A DNA stretch of 64,000 nt from Micromonospora cabrerizensis (GTDB lineage: Bacteria; Actinomycetota; Actinomycetes; Mycobacteriales; Micromonosporaceae). The notes below the pieces were generated by a model, which saw only the letters and a program-made list of their open reading frames with translations, made no database searches and was not told the DNA's origin. Location of the stretch: the NCBI RefSeq assembly GCF_022230955.1, contig NZ_JAKKFI010000047.1, positions 1-64,000 on the forward strand, written 5' to 3'. Below, one piece after another: positions 9,313-18,253 of the stretch. How positions within the stretch are numbered: position 1 is the stretch's first letter; each line of letters starts with the position of its first letter. The position numbers were made by a program, and so were the translations under genes.

Positions 9313-9972
9313 TCAGCTTCCGGTCCGCACCGCGATCAGCGACTTGGGCAGGCCGAACACCCGCTCGACCAGCATGGTCGAGTCCGGGAAGTAGTGGCGC
9401 ATCTGCGAGCGGTCCAGCAGCTCCGTCCAGAGCACCTGGTGGATGGCGGCGTCGTGGCTGCGGGTCGGCTTGTGCCCCAACGGCCACCGGCGGGCGAACG
9501 CGGTGCGCAGCCGCACCGGCAGGAACTGCATGCCCGGCGCGATCCAGTGTGGCTCGATGGGGAAGTAGCGGTACGGCGTCTGCACCCAGTGCCGGTCGGC
9601 CAGCGAGCGGACGGCCGCGGCGAAGCGCAACCGGCGTTCGTGCCCGCCCACGTGCTCCAGCACGGAGTTCGAGAAGACCATGTCGAAGCTGCCCCCGGCG
9701 AGGCGCGCAGGCAGGTCGCAGGCGTCGGCCTGCTCGACGTGGGCCCACTCCGGCACGACGGCCGGGGGTTTTTCCAGGTTGACGACGGTCACCCGAGCCG
9801 GCCGGACGGTGGCGCGGTGCCAGGTGCCGAGCCGCCCACCGAGATCGACAACGTGCATGTCGCCGATGTCGGGGAAGGTGCGCGCCAACCAGTCCGAGCG
9901 ATGCTGACGTCGCCGGGCGCTCCACGACTGGTCACTGTCGACAAGGCGGTAGCGCAATCGATTGGGGCCCAT
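9313..9972 (-). CDS. Class I SAM-dependent methyltransferase
   Basis: A 219-residue protein with the Rossmann methyltransferase fold: motif I VVDLGGRLG (residues 41-49), an acidic residue at the end of strand 2 (VVNLEKPP), and motif IV SFDMVFSNSVLEHV, typical of small-molecule methyltransferases of the Methyltransf_11 type. The region after about residue 125, with RYFPIEPHW and repeated aromatics, is specific to a subgroup that I cannot assign to a substrate. No ribosome site is obvious before the ATG. Confidence 0.82.
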   Translation of the reverse strand: MGPNRLRYRLVDSDQSWSARRRQHRSDWLARTFPDIGDMHVVDLGGRLGTWHRATVRPARVTVVNLEKPPAVVPEWAHVEQADACDLPARLAGGSFDMVFSNSVLEHVGGHERRLRFAAAVRSLADRHWVQTPYRYFPIEPHWIAPGMQFLPVRLRTAFARRWPLGHKPTRSHDAAIHQVLWTELLDRSQMRHYFPDSTMLVERVFGLPKSLIAVRTGS

Positions 9973-10018
9973 TTAACGCAATGTACCGCCGTAACCACCC
10001 GTACACACATGTCGATTC

Positions 10019-10041
10019 GCCGATCTTCCTCGAAGATCGGC
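10019..10041 (-). terminator. Terminator hairpin after the aldehyde dehydrogenase gene
   Basis: A perfect 10-bp stem (GCCGATCTTC / GAAGATCGGC) with a 3-nt loop lies 10 bp past the stop codon of the minus-strand aldehyde dehydrogenase gene. Confidence 0.65.
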
Positions 10042-10051
10042 TATCTGACAC

Positions 10052-11548
10052 TCACCTTCCGTACATCACCTTGATCGCTTTCACGAGCCGAGCCACGTCG
10101 GTCGGCGTCCGTTCGAAGGTCATCGACGGCAGCAGCGACCTGGCACGACGCCGGGTGATCGCCTTGGCCCGGCCGAACTCGCGCAGCCCGTCCTCGCCGT
10201 GGATCCGCCCGAAGCCGGAGTCGCCCACCCCGCCGAACGGCAGGGTGGACATGCCGGCGAAGGTCAGGGTGGAGTTGACCGACGCCATCCCGGAGCGCAG
10301 CCGCCGGGCGATGGCCACCGCGCGCCGCCGGCCGAAGACCGAGCCGCCCAGGCCGTACGGCAGGGCGTTGGCGCGGGTGACGGCCTCGTCGGCGTCGCGG
10401 ACCCGGCTGATGGTCAACGTGGGGCCGAAGGTCTCCTCCTGGACGGCGGCCGAGTCCTCCGGCACGTCCACCAGCACGGTCGGGTGGACGTACGGCGGCT
10501 GAACCGCGCTCGGGCCACCGAGCACGGCGCGCCCGCCGGAGATGATCGCGGCGTCGATGTGCCGGCGGATCACGTCGATCTGCCGGGGCATGGTGATCGG
10601 GCCGATGTCGGTGCCCTCCGGCCCGACGGTCAGCTGACCGGCACGGGCCACCACCTTGTCGACGAAGGCGTCGAAGACCGAGTCGACGGCGTAGACCCGC
10701 TCGATGCCGATGCACGTCTGGCCCGCGTTGGTCATGCCGCCCCAGACGCATGCCTCCGCGGCGGCGTCCAGGTCGGCGTCACTGTCGACGATCATGGCGT
10801 CCTTGCCGCCGCCCTCGATCAGCACCGGGGTCAGCGTCTCGGCGCACGCGGCCATCACCTTGCGGGCGGTCGCGGTGGAGCCGGTGAAGGCCAGCTTGTC
10901 GACCCCGGAGCGGCACAGGGCGGCACCCACGTCGCCCAGCCCGTGCACGGCGGTGAACACCGGCTGCTCGGGCACCACCTCGGCGAAGCTGTCCACCAGC
11001 CACTGACCGACGGCGGGCGTGTACTCGCTGGGCTTGAGCACCACGGCGTTGCCGGCGGCCAGCGCGTACGCGGCGGAGCCGATCGGCGTGAAGACGGGAT
11101 AGTTCCACGGCCCGATCACGCCGACCACGCCGTGCGGCTGGTATTCCAGGTGACCGGAGAACTCGGCGAGGATGAGCCGGGACCGCACCCGGCGTGGGCC
11201 GAGCACCCGGCCGGCGTTGCGGGCGGCCCAGTCGATGTGCTCGATCGCGGTGACGATCTCGACGATCGCGTCGGCGACCGGCTTGCCGCCCTCGACGTGC
11301 ACCAGCTCGGCCAACTGCTCGATGCGCTTGGCGAGCAGCGCGCGCCACCGCAGCAGCCGGTCGCGCCGGCCGGCGAAGCCGAGCCCGGCCCACCACTCGC
11401 CGGCGGCTCGGGCGCTGTCGACGGCCTGCCGCACGTCGGCGTCGGTGGCGAGCGGGAGGCGACCGGCCTCGATGCCGGTGGCCGGGCTGGTCGAAACCAG
11501 CAGGCCCGCCTCGATGACCGGGGTACCCGGAACATGCACAGCCGTCAT
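10052..11548 (-). CDS. NAD(P)-dependent aldehyde dehydrogenase
   Basis: A 498-residue ALDH-superfamily enzyme that oxidises an aldehyde to a carboxylate. The conserved residues are all present: Asn149 in GPWNYP, Lys172 in LKPSEYTP, the nucleotide-binding FTGSTATAR, Glu245 in LIEGGGKD, and catalytic Cys279 in NAGQTCIGIERV. The C-terminal extension after GRAKAI (about 35 residues, RRRARSLLPSMTF onward) occurs in a subgroup of long-chain or semialdehyde ALDHs. The substrate is not identifiable. It is a single gene between a divergent FHA gene and a terminator hairpin. Confidence 0.9.
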   Translation of the reverse strand: MTAVHVPGTPVIEAGLLVSTSPATGIEAGRLPLATDADVRQAVDSARAAGEWWAGLGFAGRRDRLLRWRALLAKRIEQLAELVHVEGGKPVADAIVEIVTAIEHIDWAARNAGRVLGPRRVRSRLILAEFSGHLEYQPHGVVGVIGPWNYPVFTPIGSAAYALAAGNAVVLKPSEYTPAVGQWLVDSFAEVVPEQPVFTAVHGLGDVGAALCRSGVDKLAFTGSTATARKVMAACAETLTPVLIEGGGKDAMIVDSDADLDAAAEACVWGGMTNAGQTCIGIERVYAVDSVFDAFVDKVVARAGQLTVGPEGTDIGPITMPRQIDVIRRHIDAAIISGGRAVLGGPSAVQPPYVHPTVLVDVPEDSAAVQEETFGPTLTISRVRDADEAVTRANALPYGLGGSVFGRRRAVAIARRLRSGMASVNSTLTFAGMSTLPFGGVGDSGFGRIHGEDGLREFGRAKAITRRRARSLLPSMTFERTPTDVARLVKAIKVMYGR

Positions 11549-11803
11549 GGCGGAAGTCTAGACCCGAGAATTACTCGCCGGTAGGTCCCGATCCGAGGTG
11601 GCGGGACGGGAGTCGCTCTACCCCGACCGATCGTTGATCAGTGCAGGTCAGGGCAGCGATGGCCTGTGCGGTCCGCCCGAATCGTCGAACGGCAGGTGGC
11701 CGGGAGGTGACGAGAGGCTGACCGGCCGGTCGGTATTGACGATTACCGTCTGATGGCAGGCTGACGCGCGGAGTGACGGTGTGGGGTGGAGGGCTGACTG
11801 TCC

Positions 11804-12220
11804 ATGGAGGAACATCCGGAACTGATGCCGCTGCTGACGGTCGCGGGTGGGCCGATGCGCGGTGCGAGCTTTCGACTGCGGGGCGAGCCGCAGGTGATCG
11901 GTCGGGCACCGACCGGCCACGTGGTCATCGCCGACCCGCATCTGAGTCGACGGCACGCTGAGGTGTGGCTGACCCCGGAGGGCCCGTCCCTGCGGGACCT
12001 GGGCTCCACCAACGGCACGTGGCTCAACGACCGACGGATCAGCGAGGTCGAGCTGCTCTCCGACGGCGACGTGATCCGGCTCGGCCGGACCGAGCTGCGC
12101 CTGTTCGATCCCGGTGTGGCGCTCACCGACCCGGTGGGGCTCAGCTTCGGGCCGTCCCGGCGGGACGTCCGACCGACGCTGCCGCTGCCGTTGGCCGCGC
12201 CACCGAGCCGGCGCCGCTGA
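11804..12220 (+). CDS. FHA-domain protein
   Basis: A 138-residue protein that consists almost entirely of a forkhead-associated domain, which binds phosphothreonine peptides in Ser/Thr kinase signalling. The core residues are visible: Gly33-Arg34 in VIGRAP, SRRH at 48-51, and NGTWLN at 70-75. There is no enzymatic or membrane domain. No kinase gene is adjacent, so the phosphorylated partner is unknown. A GGTGGAGGG ribosome site lies 12-18 bp before the ATG. The 255-bp gap upstream (11549-11803), shared with the divergent aldehyde dehydrogenase, presumably holds both promoters; I see no clear operator there. Confidence 0.88.
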   Translation: MEEHPELMPLLTVAGGPMRGASFRLRGEPQVIGRAPTGHVVIADPHLSRRHAEVWLTPEGPSLRDLGSTNGTWLNDRRISEVELLSDGDVIRLGRTELRLFDPGVALTDPVGLSFGPSRRDVRPTLPLPLAAPPSRRR

Positions 12221-12339
12221 GACGGGAGGAGCCCTTTCCGTCGCACTCGGCGCACGTCGGGTGCTGACTGTCGCCCACACCCGGGGCGCACCCCGGGTGG
12301 CTGGCGGACACCTGGACCAGCGGGGGCCCGCGTGGCAAC

Positions 12340-13410
12340 ATGCCGCGGATGGAGACCGAGCAGCGGACCGTGACGGCGAACGGCATCACCCAGGCGGTAC
12401 GGGTGGCCGGCCCGCCGGACGGCACGCCGGTCCTGCTGATCCATGGCAACTGCTCGTCCGCGCTGTTCTGGGAGCCGCTGGTGCGTCGGCTGCCGCCGAC
12501 GCTGCGGGTGGTCGCCCCCGACCTGCGGGGGTACGGCCACTCCGAGACGGCGCCGGTGGACGCCACCCGTGGTCTGCGGGACTTCGCCGACGACGTGGCC
12601 GCCCTGCTGGACGACCCGACGCTCTTCGGTGCCGACGCCCGGCCGGTGGTGGTCGGGCACTCCCTCGGTGGCGGAGTGGCGATGCAACTGCTTGTCGACC
12701 ATCCGCACCGGGTGGCCGGTTTGCTGCTCGCGGCACCCGTCTCCCCGTACGGGTTCGGCGGCACCCGCGACCTGACCGGCACGCCGACCACCCCCGACTT
12801 CGCCGGCACCGGCGCCGGCACGGCCAACCCGGACTTCGTCGCCCGGCTCGCGGCCGGTGACCGCAGCGCGGACGCCCCGGCCAGCCCGCGCGCCGTGCTG
12901 CGAGCCACCTATGTGGCCGATCCCGCCTCGCTGGGCGAGAACGAGGATCTGCTGCTGGACACCGTGCTCTCCACCGCCACCGGGGACGACAACTACCCGG
13001 GCACGGCGGTGCCCTCGCAGAACTGGCCGGGCACCGCACCGGGGGAGCGGGGCGTGCTCAACGCGCTCGCGCCGACCTACTTCCGGCTCGCCGACGAGCT
13101 GGTGGCAGTCACCGAGAAGCCCCCGGTCGCCTGGGTACGCGGCGACGCCGACGTCATCGTCTCGGACACCTCGCTGTTCGACCTCGCGTACCTGGGCTCG
13201 CTGGACTTCGTGCCCGGCTGGCCGGGCGAGGACGCCTGCCCACCGCAGCCGATGGTCGGCCAGACCCGGGCGGTGCTGGAGCGGTACGCGGCGGCCGGCG
13301 GCGCGTACCACGAGGTGGTGCTGCCCGGCTGCGGTCACAGCCCGCACCTGGAGCGCCCGGCGGAGTTCGTCGCGGAGCTGCTGGCCCTGACCACCGTGCC
13401 CACCGCCTGA
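12340..13410 (+). CDS. Alpha/beta hydrolase
   Basis: A 356-residue alpha/beta hydrolase with the oxyanion-hole HGN at about residues 35-37, DLRGYGHS at 61-68, nucleophile elbow GHSLGG (Ser108), and a C-terminal GCGHSPHLERPAEF segment carrying the likely catalytic His. An unusually long cap region (about residues 125-290) separates core strands; it contains PDFVARLAAGDRS and YPGTAVPSQNWPG segments. The substrate is unknown. Start could be 12340 or the ATG 9 bp later. The last 21 bases of coding sequence (13388-13408) are repeated exactly 31 bp downstream (13419-13439), a small duplication. Confidence 0.82.
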   Translation: MPRMETEQRTVTANGITQAVRVAGPPDGTPVLLIHGNCSSALFWEPLVRRLPPTLRVVAPDLRGYGHSETAPVDATRGLRDFADDVAALLDDPTLFGADARPVVVGHSLGGGVAMQLLVDHPHRVAGLLLAAPVSPYGFGGTRDLTGTPTTPDFAGTGAGTANPDFVARLAAGDRSADAPASPRAVLRATYVADPASLGENEDLLLDTVLSTATGDDNYPGTAVPSQNWPGTAPGERGVLNALAPTYFRLADELVAVTEKPPVAWVRGDADVIVSDTSLFDLAYLGSLDFVPGWPGEDACPPQPMVGQTRAVLERYAAAGGAYHEVVLPGCGHSPHLERPAEFVAELLALTTVPTA

Positions 13411-13521
13411 CGGCGGCGTGACCACCGTGCCCACCGCCTCCTGAGACCCGCTCAGGCGTGGGTGAAATATGCCACGGCGTCTCGACAACCCAGCGTCACG
13501 TGGCAGACTCGCGCGCATAAC

Positions 13522-13537
13522 CTTAGCGGCCGTTCAG
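13522..13537 (+). promoter_or_regulatory. Putative acyl-CoA regulon operator (site 2)
   Basis: CTTAGCGGCCGTTCAG lies 31 bp before the GTG start of the double hydroxyacyl-CoA dehydrogenase. It shares the CTTAGC-N3-CGTTCAG frame with the sites at 2250 and 30111. The hexamer ten bases downstream is GAGTCT, a poor -10. Confidence 0.58.
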
Positions 13538-13568
13538 TGGTCGTGCGGAGTCTCTGGGGAGGCCGGTC

Positions 13569-15359
13569 GTGGCGCGCGATTTCAGCACGGTGGGCGTGGT
13601 GGGGCTGGGCACCATGGGTGCCGGCATCGTCGAGGTCTTCGCCCGCAACGGCATCGACGTGGTGGCCGTCGAGATCTCCGAGCCGGCGCTGGAGCGCGGC
13701 CGGGCCACCCTCAGCGGCTCCACCGACCGTGCGGTCGCCAAGGGCAAGCTCGCCGCCGCCGACCGTGACGCCCTGCACGAGCGGGTGCACTTCGCGGTCG
13801 GGCTGGACGCGCTGCACTCCGTCGACCTGGTCATCGAGGCGGTGCCCGAGCACCTGGACCTCAAGCAGCGGATCTTCGCGGAGCTGGACCGGGTCTGCCG
13901 ACCGGAGACCATCCTCGCCACCAACACCTCGTCGTTGAGCGTCACCGAGATCTCGGTTGCCACCAGCCGGCCCAACCAGGTGATCGGCATCCACTTCTTC
14001 AACCCCGCGCCCGTGATGAAGCTGGTCGAGGTGGTCCGCACCGTCGTCACCTCACCCGAGGTGGTCGCCGACGTCGAGGCGTTGTGCGCCCGGCTCGGCA
14101 AGGTCGACGTCACCATCAACGACCGGGCCGGTTTCATCGCCAACGCGCTGCTGTTCGGCTACCTCAACCACGCGGTCGGCATGTTCGAGGCGCACTACGC
14201 GACCCGGGAGGACATCGACGCCGCGATGAAGCTCGGCTGCGGCCTGCCGATGGGCCCGCTGGCGCTGATGGACCTGATCGGCCTGGACACCGCGTACGAG
14301 ATCCTGGACACCATGTACCGGCGCGGTGGCCGGGACCGCCGACATGCCCCGGTGCCGCTGCTCAAGCAGATGGTGACGGCAGGGCTGCTCGGCCGGAAGT
14401 CGGGTCGGGGCTTCTACACCTACGAGCGGCCCGGCTCGCCGGTGGTCGTACCGGACGAGGCGACGCCGCTGGCGACGGAGGCCGCGCTCGCCGACGGCGC
14501 GCGGGCCATCACCAAGGTCGGCGTGGTGGGCTCCGGGACGATGGCCACCGGGATCATCGAGGTCTTCGCCAAGGCCGGCTACGAGGTCGTCTCGGTGACC
14601 CGCGGCATGGAGAAGTCCGCGAAGGTCTGCGAGGCGGTGAAGACCTCGCTGAACAAGGGCGTGGTGCGGGGCAAGCTCGCCGAGGCCGACCGGGACGCCG
14701 CGCTCGGCCGGATCAGCTGGTCGGCCACGCTCGACCACCTCGCCGACGTCGACCTGGTGGTCGAGGCGGTGGTCGAGGAGCTGAGCGTCAAGAAGGCCCT
14801 CTTCGCGAGCCTCGACGAGATCTGCAAGCCGGGCGTCGTGCTGGCCACCACCACCTCCTCGCTGCCGGTGATCGACGTGGCGATGGCCACCCACCGGCCG
14901 GCCGACGTGGTGGGGCTGCACTTCTTCAACCCGGCGCCGGTCATGCCGCTGGTCGAGGTGGTCCGCACCATCCGCACCTCCCCGGAGGCCACCGCCACCG
15001 CCCGCGCCGTCTGCGCGGCCCTCGGCAAGACCGGCGTGGTCTGCGGTGACCGGTCCGGGTTCATCGTCAACGCGCTGCTCTTCCCCTACCTCAACGACGC
15101 GGTGAAGATGCTGGAGGCCAGCTACTCGACGGCCGACGACATCGACCACGCGATGAAGCTGGGCTGCGGCTACCCGATGGGTCCGTTCGAGCTGCTCGAC
15201 GTGGTCGGGCTGGACGTCTCGCTGGCGATCCAGCGCGAGCTGTACCTGGAGCTGCGCGAGCCGGGCTTCGCGCCCGCGCCGCTGCTGGAGCACCTCGTCA
15301 CGGCCGGCTACCTGGGCCGCAAGACCCGCCGCGGCTTCCGCGACCACTCGCACCGCTGA
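13569..15359 (+). CDS. Double-domain 3-hydroxyacyl-CoA dehydrogenase
   Basis: A 596-residue protein built from two complete 3-hydroxybutyryl-CoA dehydrogenase units in tandem. Unit 1 (about residues 1-290) has the NAD motif GLGTMGAG and a catalytic His in IGIHFFNPAP; unit 2 (about 313-596) has GSGTMATG and GLHFFNPAP. Both keep the helical domain, with KLGCG(L/Y)PMGP and GRK(S/T)-type endings. Single-unit enzymes such as the one at 2318 have about 282 residues, so this is a fused duplication, not a truncation. It probably reduces acetoacetyl-CoA or oxidises 3-hydroxyacyl-CoA. Ribosome site GGGGAGG precedes the GTG. Its upstream motif links it to the other C4-CoA genes. Confidence 0.9.
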   Translation: MARDFSTVGVVGLGTMGAGIVEVFARNGIDVVAVEISEPALERGRATLSGSTDRAVAKGKLAAADRDALHERVHFAVGLDALHSVDLVIEAVPEHLDLKQRIFAELDRVCRPETILATNTSSLSVTEISVATSRPNQVIGIHFFNPAPVMKLVEVVRTVVTSPEVVADVEALCARLGKVDVTINDRAGFIANALLFGYLNHAVGMFEAHYATREDIDAAMKLGCGLPMGPLALMDLIGLDTAYEILDTMYRRGGRDRRHAPVPLLKQMVTAGLLGRKSGRGFYTYERPGSPVVVPDEATPLATEAALADGARAITKVGVVGSGTMATGIIEVFAKAGYEVVSVTRGMEKSAKVCEAVKTSLNKGVVRGKLAEADRDAALGRISWSATLDHLADVDLVVEAVVEELSVKKALFASLDEICKPGVVLATTTSSLPVIDVAMATHRPADVVGLHFFNPAPVMPLVEVVRTIRTSPEATATARAVCAALGKTGVVCGDRSGFIVNALLFPYLNDAVKMLEASYSTADDIDHAMKLGCGYPMGPFELLDVVGLDVSLAIQRELYLELREPGFAPAPLLEHLVTAGYLGRKTRRGFRDHSHR

Positions 15360-15399
15360 CCGGGTCAACGCCGGAGGGCACCGACGGCGTCAGAGGGGT

Positions 15400-15894
15400 G
15401 TGACCTTCGAGGAGTACGTCGGCAGTCGGGGCCCGGCCCTGATCCGGCTGGCCCGGCTGCTCACCGGTGACGAGCACCGGGCCGAGGACCTCACCCAGGA
15501 GGTGCTGTCCCGGGCGTACGTGCACTGGCGCAAGATCTCGCGGGCGGACCAGCCTGACTTGTACGTACGTCGGATGCTGGTCAACGCCAACAACTCCTGG
15601 TGGCGACGCCGGTCCAGCCGCGAGCTTGTCGTCGACACCTTCGCCGAGCGGGCGCAGCGTGGTGACCTCGGCCGCGAGGCGGCCGACCGGGACGAGATGT
15701 GGCGGCTGATCCTCGGTCTGCCCGACCGTCAGCGGGCCGTGCTGGTGCTGCGTTACTACGAGGACCTCGACGACGCGACGATCGCCCAGATCCTGGACTG
15801 CTCGCCGGTCACCGTCCGCACCCACGCGATGCGGGCGCTCGCCAACCTCCGGGCTCGCTGTGGCGCCCCGGCCACGAACGGGAGCCGACCGTGA
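15400..15894 (+). CDS. ECF-family RNA polymerase sigma factor (SigE/SACE-type)
   Basis: A 164-residue sigma-70 factor of the extracytoplasmic-function class. Region 2 is residues about 10-75 (DLTQEVLSRAYVHW, then YVRRMLVNANNSWWRR) and region 4 is about 105-155 (LPDRQRAVLVLRYYEDLDD, then a helix-turn-helix SPVTVRTHAMRAL). It should direct transcription of a small regulon, probably including this operon. The ribosome site GAGGGG directly precedes the GTG. Its stop overlaps the GTG of the next gene by 4 bases (GTGA), a strong sign of coupling with its likely regulator. Confidence 0.92.
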   Translation: MTFEEYVGSRGPALIRLARLLTGDEHRAEDLTQEVLSRAYVHWRKISRADQPDLYVRRMLVNANNSWWRRRSSRELVVDTFAERAQRGDLGREAADRDEMWRLILGLPDRQRAVLVLRYYEDLDDATIAQILDCSPVTVRTHAMRALANLRARCGAPATNGSRP

Positions 15895-16946
15895 CAGATC
15901 TCGACCAGCGGATCGTCCTGACGCTGCGGGAACACGCCGAGGGGAGCGTCGATGCAGGCCTGCTGTTGGCCGGCGCGGTCTCCCGGGGCCGTGTACGGGT
16001 CCGCCGTCGGCGTACCGCCGTCGGCACCGCGCTGGGCATGGTGGCCGTGCTCGGTGCGGGCGTGGCCATCGGGCCGGCGGACCTGTTCGGCTCCGACGCC
16101 GTCCCGACCGGGCCGGCGCGGCCGGCCAGTGCTGTCGTGCCAGCAGCACCGCCCCTGGCCGACGGGGTGCCGGGTGCCTCCGCGCGACCCGACCTGGTCG
16201 GCGCCGACCCGAACGTGCTGCATTTCGGCTTCACCCCGGGGGGGCCTCGGTATCTCTCCTGGTCGGTGGAGGGTGGCGTGGAGATGGCGCGGCTCGACAT
16301 GGGCGGACGGTCGGTCACCCTGGAGTTGGCCGCATCCGCCGAAGCGTTCCCGCGGTACGCCCAGGGCCTGCCTGGGGGCATATACGTGCCGACGAAAAAG
16401 GGTGTCTTCGACGGATCGGTGTCGCAGGCTGACACGTTCAACGGGAAGCCGGTCTGGTTGCGGCACTGGCAACCAACTCCTGGGGTGTACGCCCGGGCCA
16501 GCGTGGTCGCCCAGGATCAGCGGGACTTGGCTGCTGTGGCCGCCGGGTTGCGGCTCGATCGGGCCTACCACTGCGGCGGGCCGTTGCGGCTCACCGCGCT
16601 GCCGACGGATGCCCGGGTCACCAACTGTGAGGTGTCGGTGGAGCGTTTTCCGGCCGGGCTCGACGTGCTGCTGACGCTCGGGAGGCCCGCGGTGTCCGGT
16701 CTCCGGGTCGGGTTGAGCTACGCGGTCGCCATCGCAGAGGAGCGCACCAGGGGAAATCGGACGATCGCCGGTAAACCGGCCTACCGCACCCCCCAGGGGG
16801 ACGCGCTGGAGCTGCTCGGCTTTCCGAAGGCCCATCTGACCGCCGACTTCGGCTTGCCGTTTCAGGGTTTCTCCGAGGAGGACGCGGCAACGGTCCTGGC
16901 AGGGGCGCGCGTCGCCGAGCCGCTGGACGAGCCCGCGTCCTGGTGA
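15891..16946 (+). CDS. Membrane-anchored protein coupled to the ECF sigma factor (putative anti-sigma)
   Basis: A 351-residue protein whose start GTG overlaps the sigma factor stop. It has an N-terminal cytoplasmic part of about 45 residues (TDLDQRIVLTLREHAEG), one membrane segment (TAVGTALGMVAVLGAGVAIG, about 43-62) and a roughly 285-residue extracytoplasmic domain. This layout is that of the anti-sigma partners often found with such sigma factors, but I see no zinc-binding HxxxCxxC motif. Function is inferred from position and topology only. Confidence 0.7.
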   Translation: MTDLDQRIVLTLREHAEGSVDAGLLLAGAVSRGRVRVRRRRTAVGTALGMVAVLGAGVAIGPADLFGSDAVPTGPARPASAVVPAAPPLADGVPGASARPDLVGADPNVLHFGFTPGGPRYLSWSVEGGVEMARLDMGGRSVTLELAASAEAFPRYAQGLPGGIYVPTKKGVFDGSVSQADTFNGKPVWLRHWQPTPGVYARASVVAQDQRDLAAVAAGLRLDRAYHCGGPLRLTALPTDARVTNCEVSVERFPAGLDVLLTLGRPAVSGLRVGLSYAVAIAEERTRGNRTIAGKPAYRTPQGDALELLGFPKAHLTADFGLPFQGFSEEDAATVLAGARVAEPLDEPASW

Positions 16947-16990
16947 CCGCCCCGGCCCGTCCCGCCGAACGGACCGTACGCTTGGTGACT

Positions 16991-17314
16991 GTGAGCCCCC
17001 GTCGCAATCGCCCTCGCCGGGACGAGAACGCCAACCTGGACGCCGACCGCGTCCGGCAGGGCGTCGCCTCGGTGCAGCAGTGGACCGACGGCGCCTGGCA
17101 GGTGCGCGGCATCGGGGCGGGCGCGTCGGTCAAGACGTACCGCTGCCCCGGCTGTGACCAGGAGATCCGACCCGGGGTGGCGCACCTGGTGGCCTGGCCG
17201 GCCGACGGCCTGGGTGACCTGACCGACCGGCGGCACTGGCACAGCGGCTGCTGGCGGGCCCGCGAGCGGCGTGGGCCGGCGGTGCAGCGCGGCCGGGGCA
17301 CCCCGCGCTACTGA
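16991..17314 (+). CDS. Small conserved actinobacterial protein with Cys/His zinc-ligand set
   Basis: A 107-residue basic protein. The C-terminal half has CPGCDQEIRPGVAHLVAW and later HWHSGCW, giving a CxxC...HxxxC arrangement that probably binds zinc. Similar proteins are widespread in actinomycetes and often labelled 'ATP/GTP-binding', a label with no motif to support it here. The GTG at 16991 is chosen because homologues start at (M/V)SPRRNRP; an ATG-like start 48 bp upstream is possible. Confidence 0.72.
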   Translation: MSPRRNRPRRDENANLDADRVRQGVASVQQWTDGAWQVRGIGAGASVKTYRCPGCDQEIRPGVAHLVAWPADGLGDLTDRRHWHSGCWRARERRGPAVQRGRGTPRY

Positions 17315-17401
17315 GCGACCGCCCGGGGCGGCTGAGCGACCTGGATCACCCTGTTGCGGCCTGGGCGGGCGGCGGCGGCAACTTCGCGACAGACTTGGGC
17401 G

Positions 17402-18211
17402 GTGAGCACAGCGATCCGCGCGTCGTCGATCCTGCCCGGCCGCCGGGAGGACATCGAGTTGCACACCGCCGACGGTCTCCGGCTGGTCGGCGAGTTGGCC
17501 CTACCGGCCGACCGGCCGCCGGTGGCCACCCTGGTCTGCCTGCACCCGTTGCCCACCCACGGTGGGATGATGGACAGCCACGTGTTCCGCAAGGCGGCCT
17601 GGCGGCTGCCCGCGCTGGCCGACCTGGCCGTGCTGCGGTTCAACACCCGTGGCACCAGCAGCCTGCGCGGCACCAGCGAGGGTGCGTTCGACGGCGCGGT
17701 GGGGGAGCGGTACGACGTGGCCGCCGCCATCGAGTACGCGGAGTTCGCCGAGCTGCCCAACATCTGGCTCGTCGGCTGGTCGTTCGGCACGGACCTGGCG
17801 TTGAAGTACGGCTGCGACCCGGCGATCACCGGTGCGATCCTGCTCTCCCCGCCGCTGCGCTTCTCGGCCCCGGAAGACCTGGCCACCTGGGCCGCCTCGG
17901 GTCGGCCGCTGGCGGCGCTGGTGCCCGAGTTCGACGACTACCTGCGCCCGACCGAGGCACGGGAGCGGTTCGCGGCGGTGCCGCAGGCCGAGGTGGTCGG
18001 CGTCCCGGGTGCCAAGCACCTCTGGGTGGGCGACGCGGAGACGGTGCTCGACGAGATCGTCCGGCGGGTCAACCCGGCCGTCGAGGTGCCGCTGCCGACG
18101 ACCTGGGACGGCCCGATGGAGGCCGGTGACGTCAGCGCGTACGCCGACCGGACGGTGGCCTCTTTCGCGGACACGCCCGTCCCCGGGCCGGCCGCCACCA
18201 AGGCGGACTGA
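17402..18211 (+). CDS. Alpha/beta hydrolase of the serine-hydrolase type
   Basis: A 269-residue alpha/beta hydrolase. It has an HPLPTHGG oxyanion segment near residue 48, NTRGTSSLRGTSEG, and the nucleophile elbow GWSFGTD (Ser127). The late GVPGAKHLWVGDAE supplies the likely catalytic His. It resembles the dienelactone hydrolase-like proteins that act on short acyl groups. GTG start. It is convergent with the AI-2E family transporter across a hairpin. Confidence 0.78.
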   Translation: MSTAIRASSILPGRREDIELHTADGLRLVGELALPADRPPVATLVCLHPLPTHGGMMDSHVFRKAAWRLPALADLAVLRFNTRGTSSLRGTSEGAFDGAVGERYDVAAAIEYAEFAELPNIWLVGWSFGTDLALKYGCDPAITGAILLSPPLRFSAPEDLATWAASGRPLAALVPEFDDYLRPTEARERFAAVPQAEVVGVPGAKHLWVGDAETVLDEIVRRVNPAVEVPLPTTWDGPMEAGDVSAYADRTVASFADTPVPGPAATKAD

Positions 18212-18233
18212 CCCGGTCGACCCGGGACGCACC

Positions 18234-18253
18234 GACCCGCCGCGCGGCGGGTC
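18234..18253. terminator. Bidirectional terminator palindrome
   Basis: A perfect 20-bp palindrome, GACCCGCCGCGCGGCGGGTC, lies between convergent genes and includes two bases of the transporter stop codon. Confidence 0.5.

Noticed and set aside
11804..12220. GarA/OdhI-type regulator of the glutamate dehydrogenase
   Set aside because: The protein is an FHA domain but lacks an obvious N-terminal phosphothreonine motif (ETTS-like) and is far from the dehydrogenase gene.
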